Positions 15,153 through 24,752 of a stretch of DNA of 64,000 bases are shown piece by piece. The translations under genes and the position numbers were made by a program. Each line of letters opens with the position of its first letter. The stretch's first letter is position 1. Source of the DNA: Trebonia sp963795335 (lineage in GTDB: Bacteria > Actinomycetota > Actinomycetes > Streptosporangiales > Streptosporangiaceae); NCBI GenBank assembly GCA_963795335.1, contig CAWCHI010000004.1, positions 602,143-666,142 of the forward strand, in the 5' to 3' direction. Below the pieces are notes generated by a model. It did not search any database. It worked only from the letters and a program-made list of their open reading frames with translations, and had not been told where the DNA came from.

Positions 15153-15974
15153 ATGATCCCCCGCGCCCGCCGCTCCCCTGGTCCTCTTGGGTCGCTGTCG
15201 ATGTTCGACCCGGTGTTCGTCGCGGTCGATGAGACCGGCCGCCCTGTGTACCTTGACTTCGCCGACCAGGTGGGCATCATCATGGCCGGGGAACCGGGGT
15301 CGGGCAAGTCGGTGGGCCTGGGCAACATCGTCGCCCACGCCGCCCTGGCCTTCACTGACTGCCGCCTGACCCTGATCGACGGCGCCCTGGTGGAGCTGGG
15401 CATCTGGCGCGCTTGCGCGGATGAGTTCGTCGGCCCGGACATCAACCACGCCATCTCCGTGCTCGAAAAGCAGCAGCAGGAAATCACCGACTGCTGCCAG
15501 ATGCTGCTCGACACCGGCCGCCGCAAGATCGTCAAGAGTGACGGCGAGCCGATCCACTTGACCGCGATTGACGAGCTGGCCTATTACTCGGCCACGGTCG
15601 GGACCAAGGCTGAGCGGGAGAAGTTCAACACCACCCTGCGCGACAACTCAGCCCGGGGCCGCAAGGCCGCTTACCGCTACATCATCGCCACCCAGCGGCC
15701 CTCGTCCGACATCGTGCCCACCTCGCTGCGGGACCTGTACGGCTACCGGTGGGCGTTCCGCTGTGCGACCGATGACAGTTCCGATGTGGTGCTGGGCCGG
15801 GGCACCGCCAAGACCGGGTACACCGCCGCCACAATTCCGGACGGGGCCCGTGGGGTCGGCCTGCTGCGGGCGGAGGGCAAGCGAGTTCCCCGTCTGGTCA
15901 AGTCCGCCTACCTCACCGACGGCGAGCTGCGGGCCATCGCCGCCCGGGCCGCGTTCCTGCGGGGCCGCTCGTGA
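15153..15974 (+). CDS. FtsK/SpoIIIE-type DNA translocase (TraSA-like)
   Basis: A 273-aa ATPase. Walker A is 'GEPGSGKSVG' at about residue 45 and Walker B 'HLTAIDELAYY' at about residue 135, followed by 'ATQRPSSDIVPTSLRDL', the typical FtsK/TraB segment. In actinomycete elements a hexameric protein of this kind moves double-stranded DNA between hyphae. It lacks its own membrane segment and probably uses the SpdB-like protein encoded just upstream. The ATG at 15153 follows GGAGG. The end overlaps the rep start by 4 bp. The reading frame is intact. Confidence 0.9.
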   Translation: MIPRARRSPGPLGSLSMFDPVFVAVDETGRPVYLDFADQVGIIMAGEPGSGKSVGLGNIVAHAALAFTDCRLTLIDGALVELGIWRACADEFVGPDINHAISVLEKQQQEITDCCQMLLDTGRRKIVKSDGEPIHLTAIDELAYYSATVGTKAEREKFNTTLRDNSARGRKAAYRYIIATQRPSSDIVPTSLRDLYGYRWAFRCATDDSSDVVLGRGTAKTGYTAATIPDGARGVGLLRAEGKRVPRLVKSAYLTDGELRAIAARAAFLRGRS

Positions 15975-17377
15975 CCGCCCCAGACCCGCGCGACCTGGCG
16001 GTGGTGGCCGACTTGGGACACCAGTTCACCACCGCGGGCGGCTGTTCCCACCCGGTCCGGCTGCGCGGCAAGGTCACCGCCGTCGACCGGGCAACCGGCG
16101 ACACCGCCACCGTGTACGACACGGCGGTCTCGGAACCCTCGGGGGTGCTGCATGTCGCCTGCGGCAACCGCCGCGAATCAGCCTGCCCGGCCTGCTCGGC
16201 CATCTACAAGCGGGACGCCCGCCAGCTCGTCCGCGCGGGCCTGTCCGGGGGCAAGGGCGTGCCTGAGTCGGTGGCCGCTCACCCGTGCGTGTTCGCCACC
16301 TTCACCGCCCCCAGCTTCGGGCCGGTTCACTCCCGCCGCATGCGGAACGGGAAGGTGCTGCCCTGCCGCCCCCGCCGCGACGCCTCCAAGCGGGCCTGCC
16401 CGCACGGGCGTGACATCTCCTGCCCGGTCCGGCACTCCCGCCGAAGATCCCCGCCTCGGCCGGCCGATGTGCGCCGACTGCTACGACTACCGCAGCGCGG
16501 TCCTGTTCAACGCCGGCGCCGGGTGCTGTGGCGCCGGTTCACCACCTACCTGCCCCGCCACCTGGCCCGCCTCGCCGGTCTCCCGGACGGGCTGTGCCGC
16601 CAGCTGGTCAAGCCGGTCTTCGTCAAGGTCGCCGAGTACCAGGCCAGGGGTGTCGTCCACTTCCACGCCGTCATCCGCCTGGACGCCAACATCAGAGGAC
16701 GCCACCGTCCCGCCCGGCCCCGGCTGGACCCCCGACCTGCTTGAGGACGCGATCCCGCTCGGCCGCCCGCCAGGCGTCCGCGTTCGTGCCGCTCGGCCGG
16801 TCCGGTCACGGGGTCGTGGTCCGGTTCGGCCCCGAAACCGACGTCCGGGTCATCCGCGCCGATCGGCAATCGGGCGAGCGCTGACCCGTGATGCGGTCGC
16901 TAACTACGTCGCCAAGTACGCCACCAAGGTCTCTCGACGTGCCGGGCCTGCCCAGCTCCCGCATCCAAAACGTTGCCGAAGTTGAGGCGCTGCGCTGCCC
17001 GGCTCACCATAAGCGGCTGATCGAGACTGCGATTGCGCTCGGGTTCGGCCGGTGGGCGCACATGCTCGGCTACGGCGGCCACTTCCTCACCAAGTCACGC
17101 CGCTACTCCGTTACCTTCGGCCAGCTCCGCCGCGCCCGCGCCGAGCACCGCCGCCTCGAGCGCTACCCGGACGGGGAGCTGGACCCGTGGGGCCGACCGC
17201 TCGATGAAGCGCGTGGTCCTGGTGGTCAACGGACTTTTCGTTCGCGGGCAACGGCTACGCCGCCTCCGACGCACACCTGATGGCGCTGATGTCGGCCGAC
17301 AACGCGCGCGGGAGGCCCGGAAGCGTTCCAAACGGGCCTGCGGAAACCTGACGGCTGGAGAAATGAGGGTGATATGA
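15971..17377 (+). pseudogene. AICE replication initiator (RepSA-like), several frameshifts
   Basis: The frame begins at 15971 with 'HQFTTAGGCSHPVRL' and 'HVACGNRRESACPACSAIYK', the cysteine-rich N-terminus of pSAM2-type Rep proteins. The rolling-circle motif is visible as 'ARGVVHFHAVIRLDA'. Further homology lies in other frames: 'MCADCYDYRSAVLFN' (about 16465), 'LTRDAVANYVAKYATK' (about 16880), 'LGYGGHFLTKSRRYSV' (about 17065) and 'SFAGNGYAASDAHLMAL' (about 17240). At least five indels are needed to join them. The end overlaps the xis start. If real, the breaks prevent replication of the excised element. Confidence 0.8.
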
Positions 17378-17634
17378 CTGCCGCCTACACCGATGAAGAG
17401 CTGCTGACGGTCAACGAGGTCGCCGCCTGGCTCAAGGTCGAACCCCGCTACGTCTACCGCCTGGCCAGCTCGGGCGCTCTGCTGCGGGTCTACGTCGGCC
17501 GCTACGTCCGGGTGCCCGCCGCGTCGTTCGGGCCTACATCAAGGCCAACAGCGTCGAGCCGGTCAGCTCGCGCCGGTCCGGGGTGCTCGTCGTCCTGGTA
17601 CGCGCGCTCGCCGCCGTCTGCGGAGGGCGGTCTG
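17374..17634 (+). pseudogene. Excisionase (Xis), frameshifted
   Basis: The N-terminal helix-turn-helix of the MerR/excisionase type is clear: 'LLTVNEVAAWLKVEPRYVYR' then 'GRYVRVPAAS'. Near 17525 the frame slips; one base over it continues 'AYIKANSVEPVSSRRS', the usual end of these short proteins. A stop in the third frame lies at 17632-17634, directly before the integrase ATG. Xis normally binds the attachment site and drives Int toward excision. Confidence 0.72.
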
Positions 17635-18824
17635 ATGCCCAACGGCAAGGGCCGCCGCCGCCGGTTCGGCTCGATTCGCAGGCTTCCATCGGGCCGCTAC
17701 CAGGCTCGCTATTCCGGCCCTGACGGCGTGGACCGCCCCGCCGACGACACGTTCGACACCAAGACCGAGGCTGAGGACTGGCTAACGCTCAAGGAAGCCG
17801 AGATCCTCGAAGGCGAGTGGATCGACCGGACGCCGGCGAAGTCCTCGTTCCCTGATTACGTCGCGACCTGGATCGAGGAACGTCCGGGCCTGCGCCCCAA
17901 GACGGTCCAGATCTACCGGGGCCTGCTCCGCAGCCATATCGCGCCGCACCTGGCGACGGTCACCGTGGGCGAAATGACGCTCGCCCGGGTCCGACGCTGG
18001 CGCAAGAAACTGGTCGATCCGGCGTCAGCGCGATCACCGTGGCCAAGGCTTACCGGCTGCTGCGGGCCGTGTTCAACACCGCCGTCGATGACGAGATGAT
18101 CAGGCGCAACCCGTGCCGGATCAAGGGTGCTGGCGTCGAGGACTCGCCGGAACGGCCGGTGCTGACGGTGGCACAGGTCTACGCCCTGGCCGATGCCGTG
18201 GGGCTCCGCTACCGGGCCTGATCTTGCTGGCCGCGTTCACCAGCCTGCGCTGGGCCGAACTCGCCGCGCTCACCCCGGACGACATCGACCTGGACGCGCG
18301 CACCGTCCGGGTGACTCGCCAGCTCTACTACCACGGGCGCGGGTCATGTTCGGGCCGCCGAAGTCGAAGGCGGGTGTCCGCACGGTCCCCTTTCCGGAGC
18401 TGATCGTCCCCGACCTGCGCGAACACCTGCGAGTGGGTTCCGTCCCGGCGCTCGCTCGTGTTCTCCAGCTCGACCGGCACGCCACTGTCACACTCGAACT
18501 TCCGCCGCCGCGTCTGGCTTCCCGCGCTCGCCGCTGTCGGCCTGGAGGGCATCCACCTCCACGACCTGCGGCACACCGGCAACCAGCTCACCGCCAACGC
18601 GGGCGCCAACCTCAAGGAACTGATGGCGCGGATGGGGCACGACAGCGAGCGGGCCGCGCTGATCTACCTGCACTCTCGGCGGAACGCCAGCGCGCCCTGG
18701 CCGACGAGGTCGGCGAGGATGCGCGGCCGCCGAACTCGCCAAGTCCAAGACGACTAAGCATCTGGCACGCGAACGGCACGCGAGCCAAATGGGCCCGGCA
18801 AACCGACTGACGGCAATCGCCTGA
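17635..18824 (+). pseudogene. Tyrosine-recombinase integrase of the AICE, frameshifted
   Basis: Starts at ATG 17635 with 'GSIRRLPSGRYQARYSGPD', the AP2-like arm-binding domain. The core-binding domain follows ('LRPKTVQIYRGLLRSHI'). Catalytic elements are present in scattered frames: the first Arg in 'FTSLRWAELAAL' (about 18240), His-x-x-Arg in 'HLHDLRHTGNQL' (about 18560) and the nucleophilic Tyr in 'RAALIYLHSRR' (about 18655). Frame changes are needed near 18030, 18215, 18345, 18450 and 18690. The repaired end is the TGA at 18822-18824, 15 bp from the tRNA, the standard position for an integrase acting on this att site. Confidence 0.85.
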
Positions 18825-18834
18825 CCTGGGTAAA

Positions 18835-18884
18835 TGACCTGGCGCCCCGACCGCGACTCGAACGCGGGACCTACCGCTTAGGAG
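18835..18884. repeat. att copy C: attachment site within the intact tRNA-Arg gene
   Basis: The 50-bp segment shared with copy B (10716-10765) covers the anticodon loop to six bases past the CCA end. The sequence beyond the crossover keeps the tRNA whole, so integration does not inactivate it. Confidence 0.9.
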
Positions 18885-18915
18885 GCGGTCGCTCTATCCA
18901 CTGAGCTATCGGGGC
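18840..18915 (-). tRNA. tRNA-Arg (anticodon CCU)
   Basis: Read on the minus strand, the acceptor stem GCCCCGA pairs with TCGGGGC. The D arm (GCTC..GAGC), anticodon stem CCGC/GCGG with loop CTCCTAA, and T arm CCGCG-TTCGAGT-CGCGG are all complete. The anticodon is CCT and the CCA end is encoded. It is 76 nt long. It serves as the integration target for the adjacent AICE. Confidence 0.96.
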
Positions 18916-19098
18916 CCGACCAGAACTTTAGCCGGCCTGGCATCCCATCATCTCGGTGAGCCACGGGAGGACGCGGGCCCATCCCCGTTTCGCCGCGAAT
19001 GCGACGGGAAGTGAGGTTCACCGGATCGCTAGCTTAATTTTTTCCTAGTATTTGGCGCGGACCGCGAACCCCCCACCCGGACGGAGGCCTGCCGACCT

Positions 19099-21336
19099 GT
19101 GAGCGTGGACGATTCTGAGCTGCCGTCGGGTGCGGGCGCCACGGCTGGCGGCCGTAGCCAGGCCTCCGCGCCAGCCTCGGCTACGCCAGCCTCAGATCCG
19201 CCAGCCCCGGCCGGGCGCGTCCCGGAACCGGTCGGGCAAGAGCGTGAGTTCCGCCCCGACATCCAGGGGATGCGGGCGCTGGCGGTCGTCATGGTGGTGG
19301 TGTACCACCTGTACCCGTCGGGGCTGCCGGGCGGCTTCGTCGGGGTGGACGTCTTCTTCGTCATCTCCGGGTTCCTCATTACCGGCCACCTGCTGCGCGA
19401 GTACCGAGCCACCGGCACGGTGGCCGTGGTCGCATTCTGGGGGCGGCGGGCGAAACGGCTCATGCCAGCCGCGGCGCTGGTGCTCACCGTCACCTGGGTG
19501 GCATCCCGGATCGTGCTGCCCGTCACCCGGCTGGCCGACACCGCCGCCCAGATCCGGGCGAGCGCGCTCTACTTCCAGAACTGGCAGCTGGCGGGCGACG
19601 CAGTCGACTACCTGAAGGCGGACAGCGCGGCCACCCCGGTCCAGCACTTCTGGTCACTGTCGGTCGAGGAGCAGTTCTACCTCGGCTGGCCGCTGCTGTT
19701 CCTCCTGGTGGCGCTGGCGGCCGGGAGCAGGCGACGGCGGACCGAGGTGGCACCCGGGCGGCAGCGGGCCCGCCGGGTCCGCGGCCACCGGATGATGCTG
19801 CTGCTCGCGGCGGCCGTGGTCGCCGCTTCACTGTGGTACTCGGCCTACTTCACCCGGGTCAACCCGGCCGCGGCCTACTTCGTCACCTCCACCCGCATCT
19901 GGGAGCTGGGCCTCGGCGGCCTTCTGGCCCTGCTGCCCGGGCGGGTCAGCGGGTGGCTGAGCAGGCTCGGCCTGCTCGGCTGGGCCGGGCTCGGCCTCGT
20001 GCTCGCGTCGGCCTTCCTGCTCAGCGGCAGCAGCGCCTTCCCCGGCCTGCTGGCCCTGATGCCGGCTGGCGGGGCGGCGGCGCTGATCCTCGGCGGCTCG
20101 GCAGCAGGCCGGCTCGGCTGGGGCCGCTTCCCTTCGCGGCGGCTCGGACCGGACCGGGTGACGTCGCTACGCCCCCTGGTGTTCATCGGGGGCATCTCTT
20201 ACTCGCTGTACCTGTGGCACTGGCCGCTGATCGTGATCTGGACCGCGTGGCAGCGGCACGGCCCCGGGCCGTACTCCGGTCCCGCGATCGCCGCGGTCGC
20301 GGTCGCGCTGTCCTGGCTGACCAAGGTCTACCTGGAGGACCGGGTCCGGACGGCGCGGGTGCTGTCCGGGCACAACTGGCGGTCGGTGTCAGTGGCGCTG
20401 GCTGCCGTCGTCCCGGTCGTCCTGGTGGCGGCCTACCTCGCGACCCGGCCGGGGCCCTGGGACGAGCCCCTGCGGCCCGGTTACCCGGGCGCGGGCGCGC
20501 TGGCGAGAACGTTCACCAGGGTCAACCCGGAGCCGTTGGTGCCGCCGGTGAACCGCATCAGCCTGCCGGAGTACTGGCAGCAGGGCTGCCTGGTGGCGGA
20601 GAGCTCCGCGACGCCGAAGGAATGCGTGTACGGCGACACCAGGGACCCGGTGCTGACGGTGGCGCTGGTGGGCGACTCACTGGCGGGCGACTGGTTCACC
20701 CCGCTCAAGCAGATCGCCGACGAGCGGCACTGGAAGCTGGTCACCGAGCTGCACTCGGTCTGCCCGCTGACGTCGACCATGATGATCCACCCGGATGCCG
20801 GCGGCCCCTACACCGCCTGCCACGACTGGGGGGCGGCGGTGATGCACGACCTGGAGACCAGCATCCGCCCGGACGTCGTGATCACCAGCGACTACCCCGG
20901 GCTCGCGACACCGGCCGACCCGACCGGGGGGGCGGTGGCGCAGGCGGACATCGGCAATGGGATGGCGGCCTACTGGAAGCAGCTGGAGGCCCGGGGCTCC
21001 GCCGTGGTAGCGATCAAGGAAACCCCGGACATGGGCATCAACATCCCGGACTGCGTCGCCAACAACCTGCGATCGCCGGACACGTGCGCCAGGCCGGCCG
21101 CGCGGGCGATCAAGCCCGACGTGCCCACCGTCTACGCCACCGAGGCGGCCGACGGCACGGTGCCCCTGGTCGACATGAACTCGCTGCTGTGCGGCCCGGC
21201 CAGCTGCCCCCCGGTCATCGGGAACGTCCTCGTGTACCAGGACAATCACCACCTGACGAGCACCTACGCGCTGACCACGGCGCCGTACCTGGAACAGCGG
21301 CTGCTGCAGGTGTGCCAGACGTTGAACCGGACGTGA
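19099..21336 (+). CDS. Membrane acyltransferase 3 with C-terminal SGNH domain (OafA-like)
   Basis: A 745-aa protein. A disordered Ala/Pro-rich start (1-50) is followed by the acyltransferase-3 membrane domain of about ten helices (55-440), with 'RPDIQGMRALAVVMVVVYH', 'VDVFFVISGFLITG', 'FWSLSVEEQFYL' and 'LYLWHWPLIVIW'. The C-terminal extracytoplasmic SGNH hydrolase-like domain (about 500-745) shows 'ALVGDSLAGDW' and 'DNHHLTSTYA' as Ser and His blocks. Such proteins O-acylate envelope glycans. GTG at 19099 follows GGACGGAGG. It stands alone, outside the island. The acceptor is unknown. Confidence 0.92.
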   Translation: MSVDDSELPSGAGATAGGRSQASAPASATPASDPPAPAGRVPEPVGQEREFRPDIQGMRALAVVMVVVYHLYPSGLPGGFVGVDVFFVISGFLITGHLLREYRATGTVAVVAFWGRRAKRLMPAAALVLTVTWVASRIVLPVTRLADTAAQIRASALYFQNWQLAGDAVDYLKADSAATPVQHFWSLSVEEQFYLGWPLLFLLVALAAGSRRRRTEVAPGRQRARRVRGHRMMLLLAAAVVAASLWYSAYFTRVNPAAAYFVTSTRIWELGLGGLLALLPGRVSGWLSRLGLLGWAGLGLVLASAFLLSGSSAFPGLLALMPAGGAAALILGGSAAGRLGWGRFPSRRLGPDRVTSLRPLVFIGGISYSLYLWHWPLIVIWTAWQRHGPGPYSGPAIAAVAVALSWLTKVYLEDRVRTARVLSGHNWRSVSVALAAVVPVVLVAAYLATRPGPWDEPLRPGYPGAGALARTFTRVNPEPLVPPVNRISLPEYWQQGCLVAESSATPKECVYGDTRDPVLTVALVGDSLAGDWFTPLKQIADERHWKLVTELHSVCPLTSTMMIHPDAGGPYTACHDWGAAVMHDLETSIRPDVVITSDYPGLATPADPTGGAVAQADIGNGMAAYWKQLEARGSAVVAIKETPDMGINIPDCVANNLRSPDTCARPAARAIKPDVPTVYATEAADGTVPLVDMNSLLCGPASCPPVIGNVLVYQDNHHLTSTYALTTAPYLEQRLLQVCQTLNRT

Positions 21337-21628
21337 GCGGGACCGGCGGTACTTGTGAATTCACGCACAAGCACGGACCCCCGGCAACGTCAATGTCACG
21401 GAAATCACGTTGTGGCAGGTCACGCCGGTTTTGGCCTAGACCAAAGCGCGACTCGGGCGCCGCACGCTCGGCTGACTCCTGACAAAACTGTCACAATCAC
21501 CCTCCGTAATCGTTCTCGTGAGGAGCGTGACAGATTCATCAGTGCAAGATTGGCGGTTCTCCTGTCAAGATGAATAAATCGCCAACTTCTCAGGCCGGAA
21601 GGCTTGACGAACCGAGAGGACCAGATAC

Positions 21629-23464
21629 GTGGCCGATGTTGATGCCATCCTGGAAGCCGCCCACCTGAAAAACGTGTCCGTTCGTGAGTACGTTCACCAC
21701 TGGGCCGGGATCACTGGCGCTGACAACATCGAGGTCGTCAGTGCCGACGACGACGCCCGGCTGATCCAGGAGGCCCTCGAGGCGGGCGAGATCTTCCCCG
21801 CGGGCGAGGAGCTGTACTACTCCCGGAGCTACTACAAGGACACCGCGCGCTCGGAGGAGCGCACGATCGTCGCCACCAGCGACCCGGCCGACAAGGGCGT
21901 GTACAACAACTGGTACCCCGCCGATGAGATGAAGGCCAAACTCGTCGGCCTGATGACCGGGGCGTCAGCGGGCAAGACGATGTATGTCATCCCCTACCTG
22001 ATGTCCGCGCCCGGGTCGCCCCTGGAGAAGTACGCGGCCGGCGTCCAGCTGACCGACAACCGCAGCGTCGTGCTGCACATGAACCGGATGGCCCGGGTCG
22101 GCGTCGAGTACATCAACAACCTGGCCGACCAGGACAGCTTCGTCCGCGCAGTGCACGTCACCGGCGACCTGGAGAACCTTGGCCAGGGCACCCCGGACGA
22201 CAAGCGGTACTTCGTCACCGTGGCCGACGAGCGGACCATCTTGCACTTCGGCTCCTCCTACGGCGGCAACGCGCTGCTCGGCAAGATCGCGCACGGCCTG
22301 CGCCAGGCCGCCTACGACGGCTGGGCCTCGAAGCAGTTCCTGGCCGAGCAGTTCATGCTGCTCGGCATCACCGACAAGGTGACGGGCAAGAAGTGGCACA
22401 TCGCGGGCGGCTTCCCCAGCGCCTCGGGCAAGACCAACCTGGCCATGACGCTGTCCCCGGACGCCCTCGGCGACCGCTACTACGTCGAGTTCTACGGTGA
22501 CGACATCACCTGGATGTGGGTCGCCGAAGACGGGCGCCTGTACGGCATGAACCCCGAATTCGGCGTTTTCGGCGTGGCCAAGGACACCAACGAGAAGACC
22601 AACCCGACCGCGCTGGCGGCGATCGCACCCGGCACCCGGGCGATCTTCACCAACATCGCCTACAACGACAAGACCCACGAGGTCTGGTTCGAGGGCAAGA
22701 CCCCGGACCCGCCGGCCGACCTCGACGGCTGGCTCGACTGGAAGGGCCACCGGATCGCGGACCGGACCGAGGCGGAGAAGAACGACCCCTGGGCCCACCC
22801 CAACAGCCGGTTCACCACCACCCTGGCCAACGTGCCGAACATCGCGGCCGACTACGAGACGCCGCTCGGGGTGCCGATCGACGGCATCATCTTCGGCGGC
22901 CGCACCCGCGACCGCGAGCCGCTGATCCGCGCGATCCACGACCTGGCCGAGGGCGTCTACGACGGCCTCACCCTGGGGGCCGAGGCGACCTTCGCCGCCG
23001 ACGGCCTCGACGGGCAGCTGCGCTACGACCCGATGTCGATGCGGCCGTTCATGTCCTACCCGGAGGGCCCTTACGCCCAGCACTGGCTCGACATCGTCGA
23101 CGCGGCGACCAACAAGCCGATCTTCGCCCACGTCAACTGGTTCCAGCGGGACCCTGAAGACGGCCACTTCCTGTGGCCCGGATACCGGGACAACCTGCGC
23201 GCCCTGCTGTGGCTCATGCAGCTGCGCGACGGCGAGGTCACCGGGGTCGCCTCCCCGGTCGGCATCCTGCCGGCCAAGGAGGAGCTCAACACCGAGGGCC
23301 TCGACATCGTCCCGGGCGACCTGGACAAGCTGCTCACCATCGACACCGACCGCTGGAAGCAGGAGATGGGCTTCCGTCAGGCTTACCTGGAGCAGTTCCC
23401 CCACCTCCCCGAGGCGATCTGGGAGGCCCACCGCCGGGTGACCAAGGCGCTCGAGGACGACTGA
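21629..23464 (+). CDS. pckG: Phosphoenolpyruvate carboxykinase (GTP-type), divergent subtype
   Basis: A 611-aa protein of the usual PEPCK-GTP length. It converts oxaloacetate to PEP at the entry of gluconeogenesis in the cytosol. Family blocks are 'NNWYPADEMKAKLVGLM', the kinase-1 loop 'GGFPSASGKTNLAM' near residue 265, metal-site 'YGDDITWMW' near 290 and 'IIFGGRTRDREPL' near 425. Well-studied GTP enzymes have PSACGKTN with a hyper-reactive Cys; here that residue is Ser. Other blocks also differ from the textbook consensus, so this looks like a separate subtype. GTG 21629 follows GAGAGGA. It is monocistronic, and a hairpin follows. Confidence 0.9.
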   Translation: MADVDAILEAAHLKNVSVREYVHHWAGITGADNIEVVSADDDARLIQEALEAGEIFPAGEELYYSRSYYKDTARSEERTIVATSDPADKGVYNNWYPADEMKAKLVGLMTGASAGKTMYVIPYLMSAPGSPLEKYAAGVQLTDNRSVVLHMNRMARVGVEYINNLADQDSFVRAVHVTGDLENLGQGTPDDKRYFVTVADERTILHFGSSYGGNALLGKIAHGLRQAAYDGWASKQFLAEQFMLLGITDKVTGKKWHIAGGFPSASGKTNLAMTLSPDALGDRYYVEFYGDDITWMWVAEDGRLYGMNPEFGVFGVAKDTNEKTNPTALAAIAPGTRAIFTNIAYNDKTHEVWFEGKTPDPPADLDGWLDWKGHRIADRTEAEKNDPWAHPNSRFTTTLANVPNIAADYETPLGVPIDGIIFGGRTRDREPLIRAIHDLAEGVYDGLTLGAEATFAADGLDGQLRYDPMSMRPFMSYPEGPYAQHWLDIVDAATNKPIFAHVNWFQRDPEDGHFLWPGYRDNLRALLWLMQLRDGEVTGVASPVGILPAKEELNTEGLDIVPGDLDKLLTIDTDRWKQEMGFRQAYLEQFPHLPEAIWEAHRRVTKALEDD

Positions 23465-23488
23465 CGCCGCACCGGCACGAGCAGGCGG

Positions 23489-23527
23489 CCGCGGGCCGGT
23501 GCGAGCGCAAGCCGTACCGGCCTGCGG
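23489..23527. terminator. Hairpin between convergent pckG and the ATPase gene
   Basis: CCGCGGGCCGGT (23489-23500) pairs with ACCGGCCTGCGG (23516-23527), 12 bp with one G-U, around a 15-nt loop. It lies between two convergent genes and could end transcription from both sides. There is no T-run, as usual in high-GC actinomycetes. Confidence 0.5.
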
Positions 23528-23536
23528 GCGCGGCCA

Positions 23537-23989
23537 CTAGGGGACCTTGAGGATCGCCCACACCTTCTTGCCGGCCCAGCCGGGGACCGATTCCCAGCCC
23601 CACTCCTCGGCCAGGGTCTCGATGATCTCCAGGCCACGGCCAGATTCCTCGTCCGGCTCGGGATGACGGGCGACCGGGGCGCCGAACGTCGCCGGGACGG
23701 TGTCCCACACCTCGATCACCAGCTGTGCCCGGTCACTCAGCAGCCGGATCCACAGCAGCGGGAGCTTGCCGTCGGGGTCGTAGCGGGGAGTTCCGTCGGG
23801 CGCCGTCGACGCCCGCACCACGTTCGTGCTGAGCTCGCTGACCAGCAGCTCGGTCATGTCGACCAAGGGGCCGAAGCCCCAGCCGACCAGGGTGGCGGTG
23901 ACGAAGCCGCGGGACAGGCGCGGGGCGGTCGGCAGGGCCCCGACCGGGCCGAGGTCGGACGTCAGCGGCCAGTCAGTCACGAGACTCAT
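23537..23989 (-). CDS. HATPase_c_2 (anti-sigma/RsbW-like) ATP-binding protein
   Basis: A protein of about 150 aa. The GHKL nucleotide-binding elements are visible: N-box 'LLVSELSTNVVRAS', G1 box 'LVIEVWDTVPATFG' and G2 'EESGRGLEIIETLAEEWGW'. Such solitary domains are abundant in actinomycetes and act as anti-sigma kinases or partners of STAS proteins. The ATG at 23989 is preferred over an upstream in-frame TTG. It is convergent with pckG. Its target is unknown; a STAS protein is encoded at 40754, but no link is evident. Confidence 0.82.
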   Translation of the reverse strand: MSLVTDWPLTSDLGPVGALPTAPRLSRGFVTATLVGWGFGPLVDMTELLVSELSTNVVRASTAPDGTPRYDPDGKLPLLWIRLLSDRAQLVIEVWDTVPATFGAPVARHPEPDEESGRGLEIIETLAEEWGWESVPGWAGKKVWAILKVP

Positions 23990-24036
23990 CCGGATGATGC
24001 CCCACAACGGGGGAAGCGCCGCTAGCCACCCCGCTG

Positions 24037-24633
24037 TTACGCGTGCTCGCCGGGACGGAACGGTGCCCCGTGGCCGGGGATCACCACCGTGGCCAGGCCG
24101 CGCAGCAGGTCACGGCTGGCCTTCAGCGCCACCGCGTCGGTGCCGAGGGGGTCGTCCTCCGGACCGGCCGCCGTCCACCAGGCGTGGGTGCAGGCGTAGA
24201 CGCCGTCGGCCGTCACCGCGACGGTGGAGATGTCCTGGCCGGTGTGGCCGGGGGTGCGCAGCAGGCGCACCGACGGGCCGAGCGCGGCCCCGTGCGCGTC
24301 CCGGTCCTGCCAGCGGTCACCGTGGTAAATGGCCCAGTGATCGTGAATCCGGGCGTCCCGGAACAGCGCCGCGTTGACCGTGTGGTCCGGGTGGTGGTGG
24401 CTGAAGACCACGTCGGTGACGTCCTGCGGTCGCGGGCCGTAACCTGCCAGCGCGCCCAGCAGGGCATCCCGGTCGGGGACCATTCCGGGATCGACCACGA
24501 TCACCGCGTCGCCGTCGGTGATCAGGGTCACCGTTCCACTCACGCGCTCGCCGTCGCCGCCGAGCCCGACGTAACCCTCGTGCAGCACGTGCACCTGAGC
24601 GGTGCCTGTGGCCGGGATCGCGATTTCAGTCAC
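24037..24633 (-). CDS. Metallo-beta-lactamase fold hydrolase (MBLAC1-like)
   Basis: A 198-aa single-domain hydrolase. Zinc ligands appear in 'VVFSHHHPDHT' (H-x-H-x-D-H, near residue 82), 'LLRTPGHTGQDI' (near 132) and 'VVIPGHGAPF' (near 184). The active site is therefore complete. The substrate could be a thioester, nucleic acid or lactone; nothing here decides. The ATG at 24633 has a clean N-terminus. It lies between the ATPase gene and the MTA phosphorylase gene, all on the minus strand, but the gap of more than 100 bp suggests a separate promoter. Confidence 0.85.
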   Translation of the reverse strand: MTEIAIPATGTAQVHVLHEGYVGLGGDGERVSGTVTLITDGDAVIVVDPGMVPDRDALLGALAGYGPRPQDVTDVVFSHHHPDHTVNAALFRDARIHDHWAIYHGDRWQDRDAHGAALGPSVRLLRTPGHTGQDISTVAVTADGVYACTHAWWTAAGPEDDPLGTDAVALKASRDLLRGLATVVIPGHGAPFRPGEHA

Positions 24634-24752
24634 GAACCAGACCTTACCCCTCAGCGATAGGTCCTAAATGTCTCCCCTGTGAAGTGTGGGAATTCTGAGC
24701 GGTTCGCGCGGAACCGGCCTGTGCGCGGGGCCGGACCACGGTTCCGGTGGCG

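Larger units (their letters stand above)
10766..18834. mobile_element. Actinomycete integrative and conjugative element (AICE) in tRNA-Arg(CCU)
   Basis: About 8.1 kb between a 50-bp direct repeat and the tRNA gene. The order is GntR/UTRA regulator, small proteins, SpdB-like membrane protein, FtsK-like Tra, pSAM2-type Rep, Xis and Int, with Int next to the tRNA. This is the classic pSAM2-like layout. The regulator, the 13315 gene, Rep, Xis and Int contain frameshifts, so the element looks immobile unless these are sequencing errors. Confidence 0.85.

Noticed and set aside
21965..23431. A 488-aa minus-strand open frame opposite the PEPCK gene
   Set aside because: It is the mirror of a GC-biased gene in the complementary codon phase; its translation is low in hydrophobic structure and rich in Val/Gly/Asp/Arg, with no domain.
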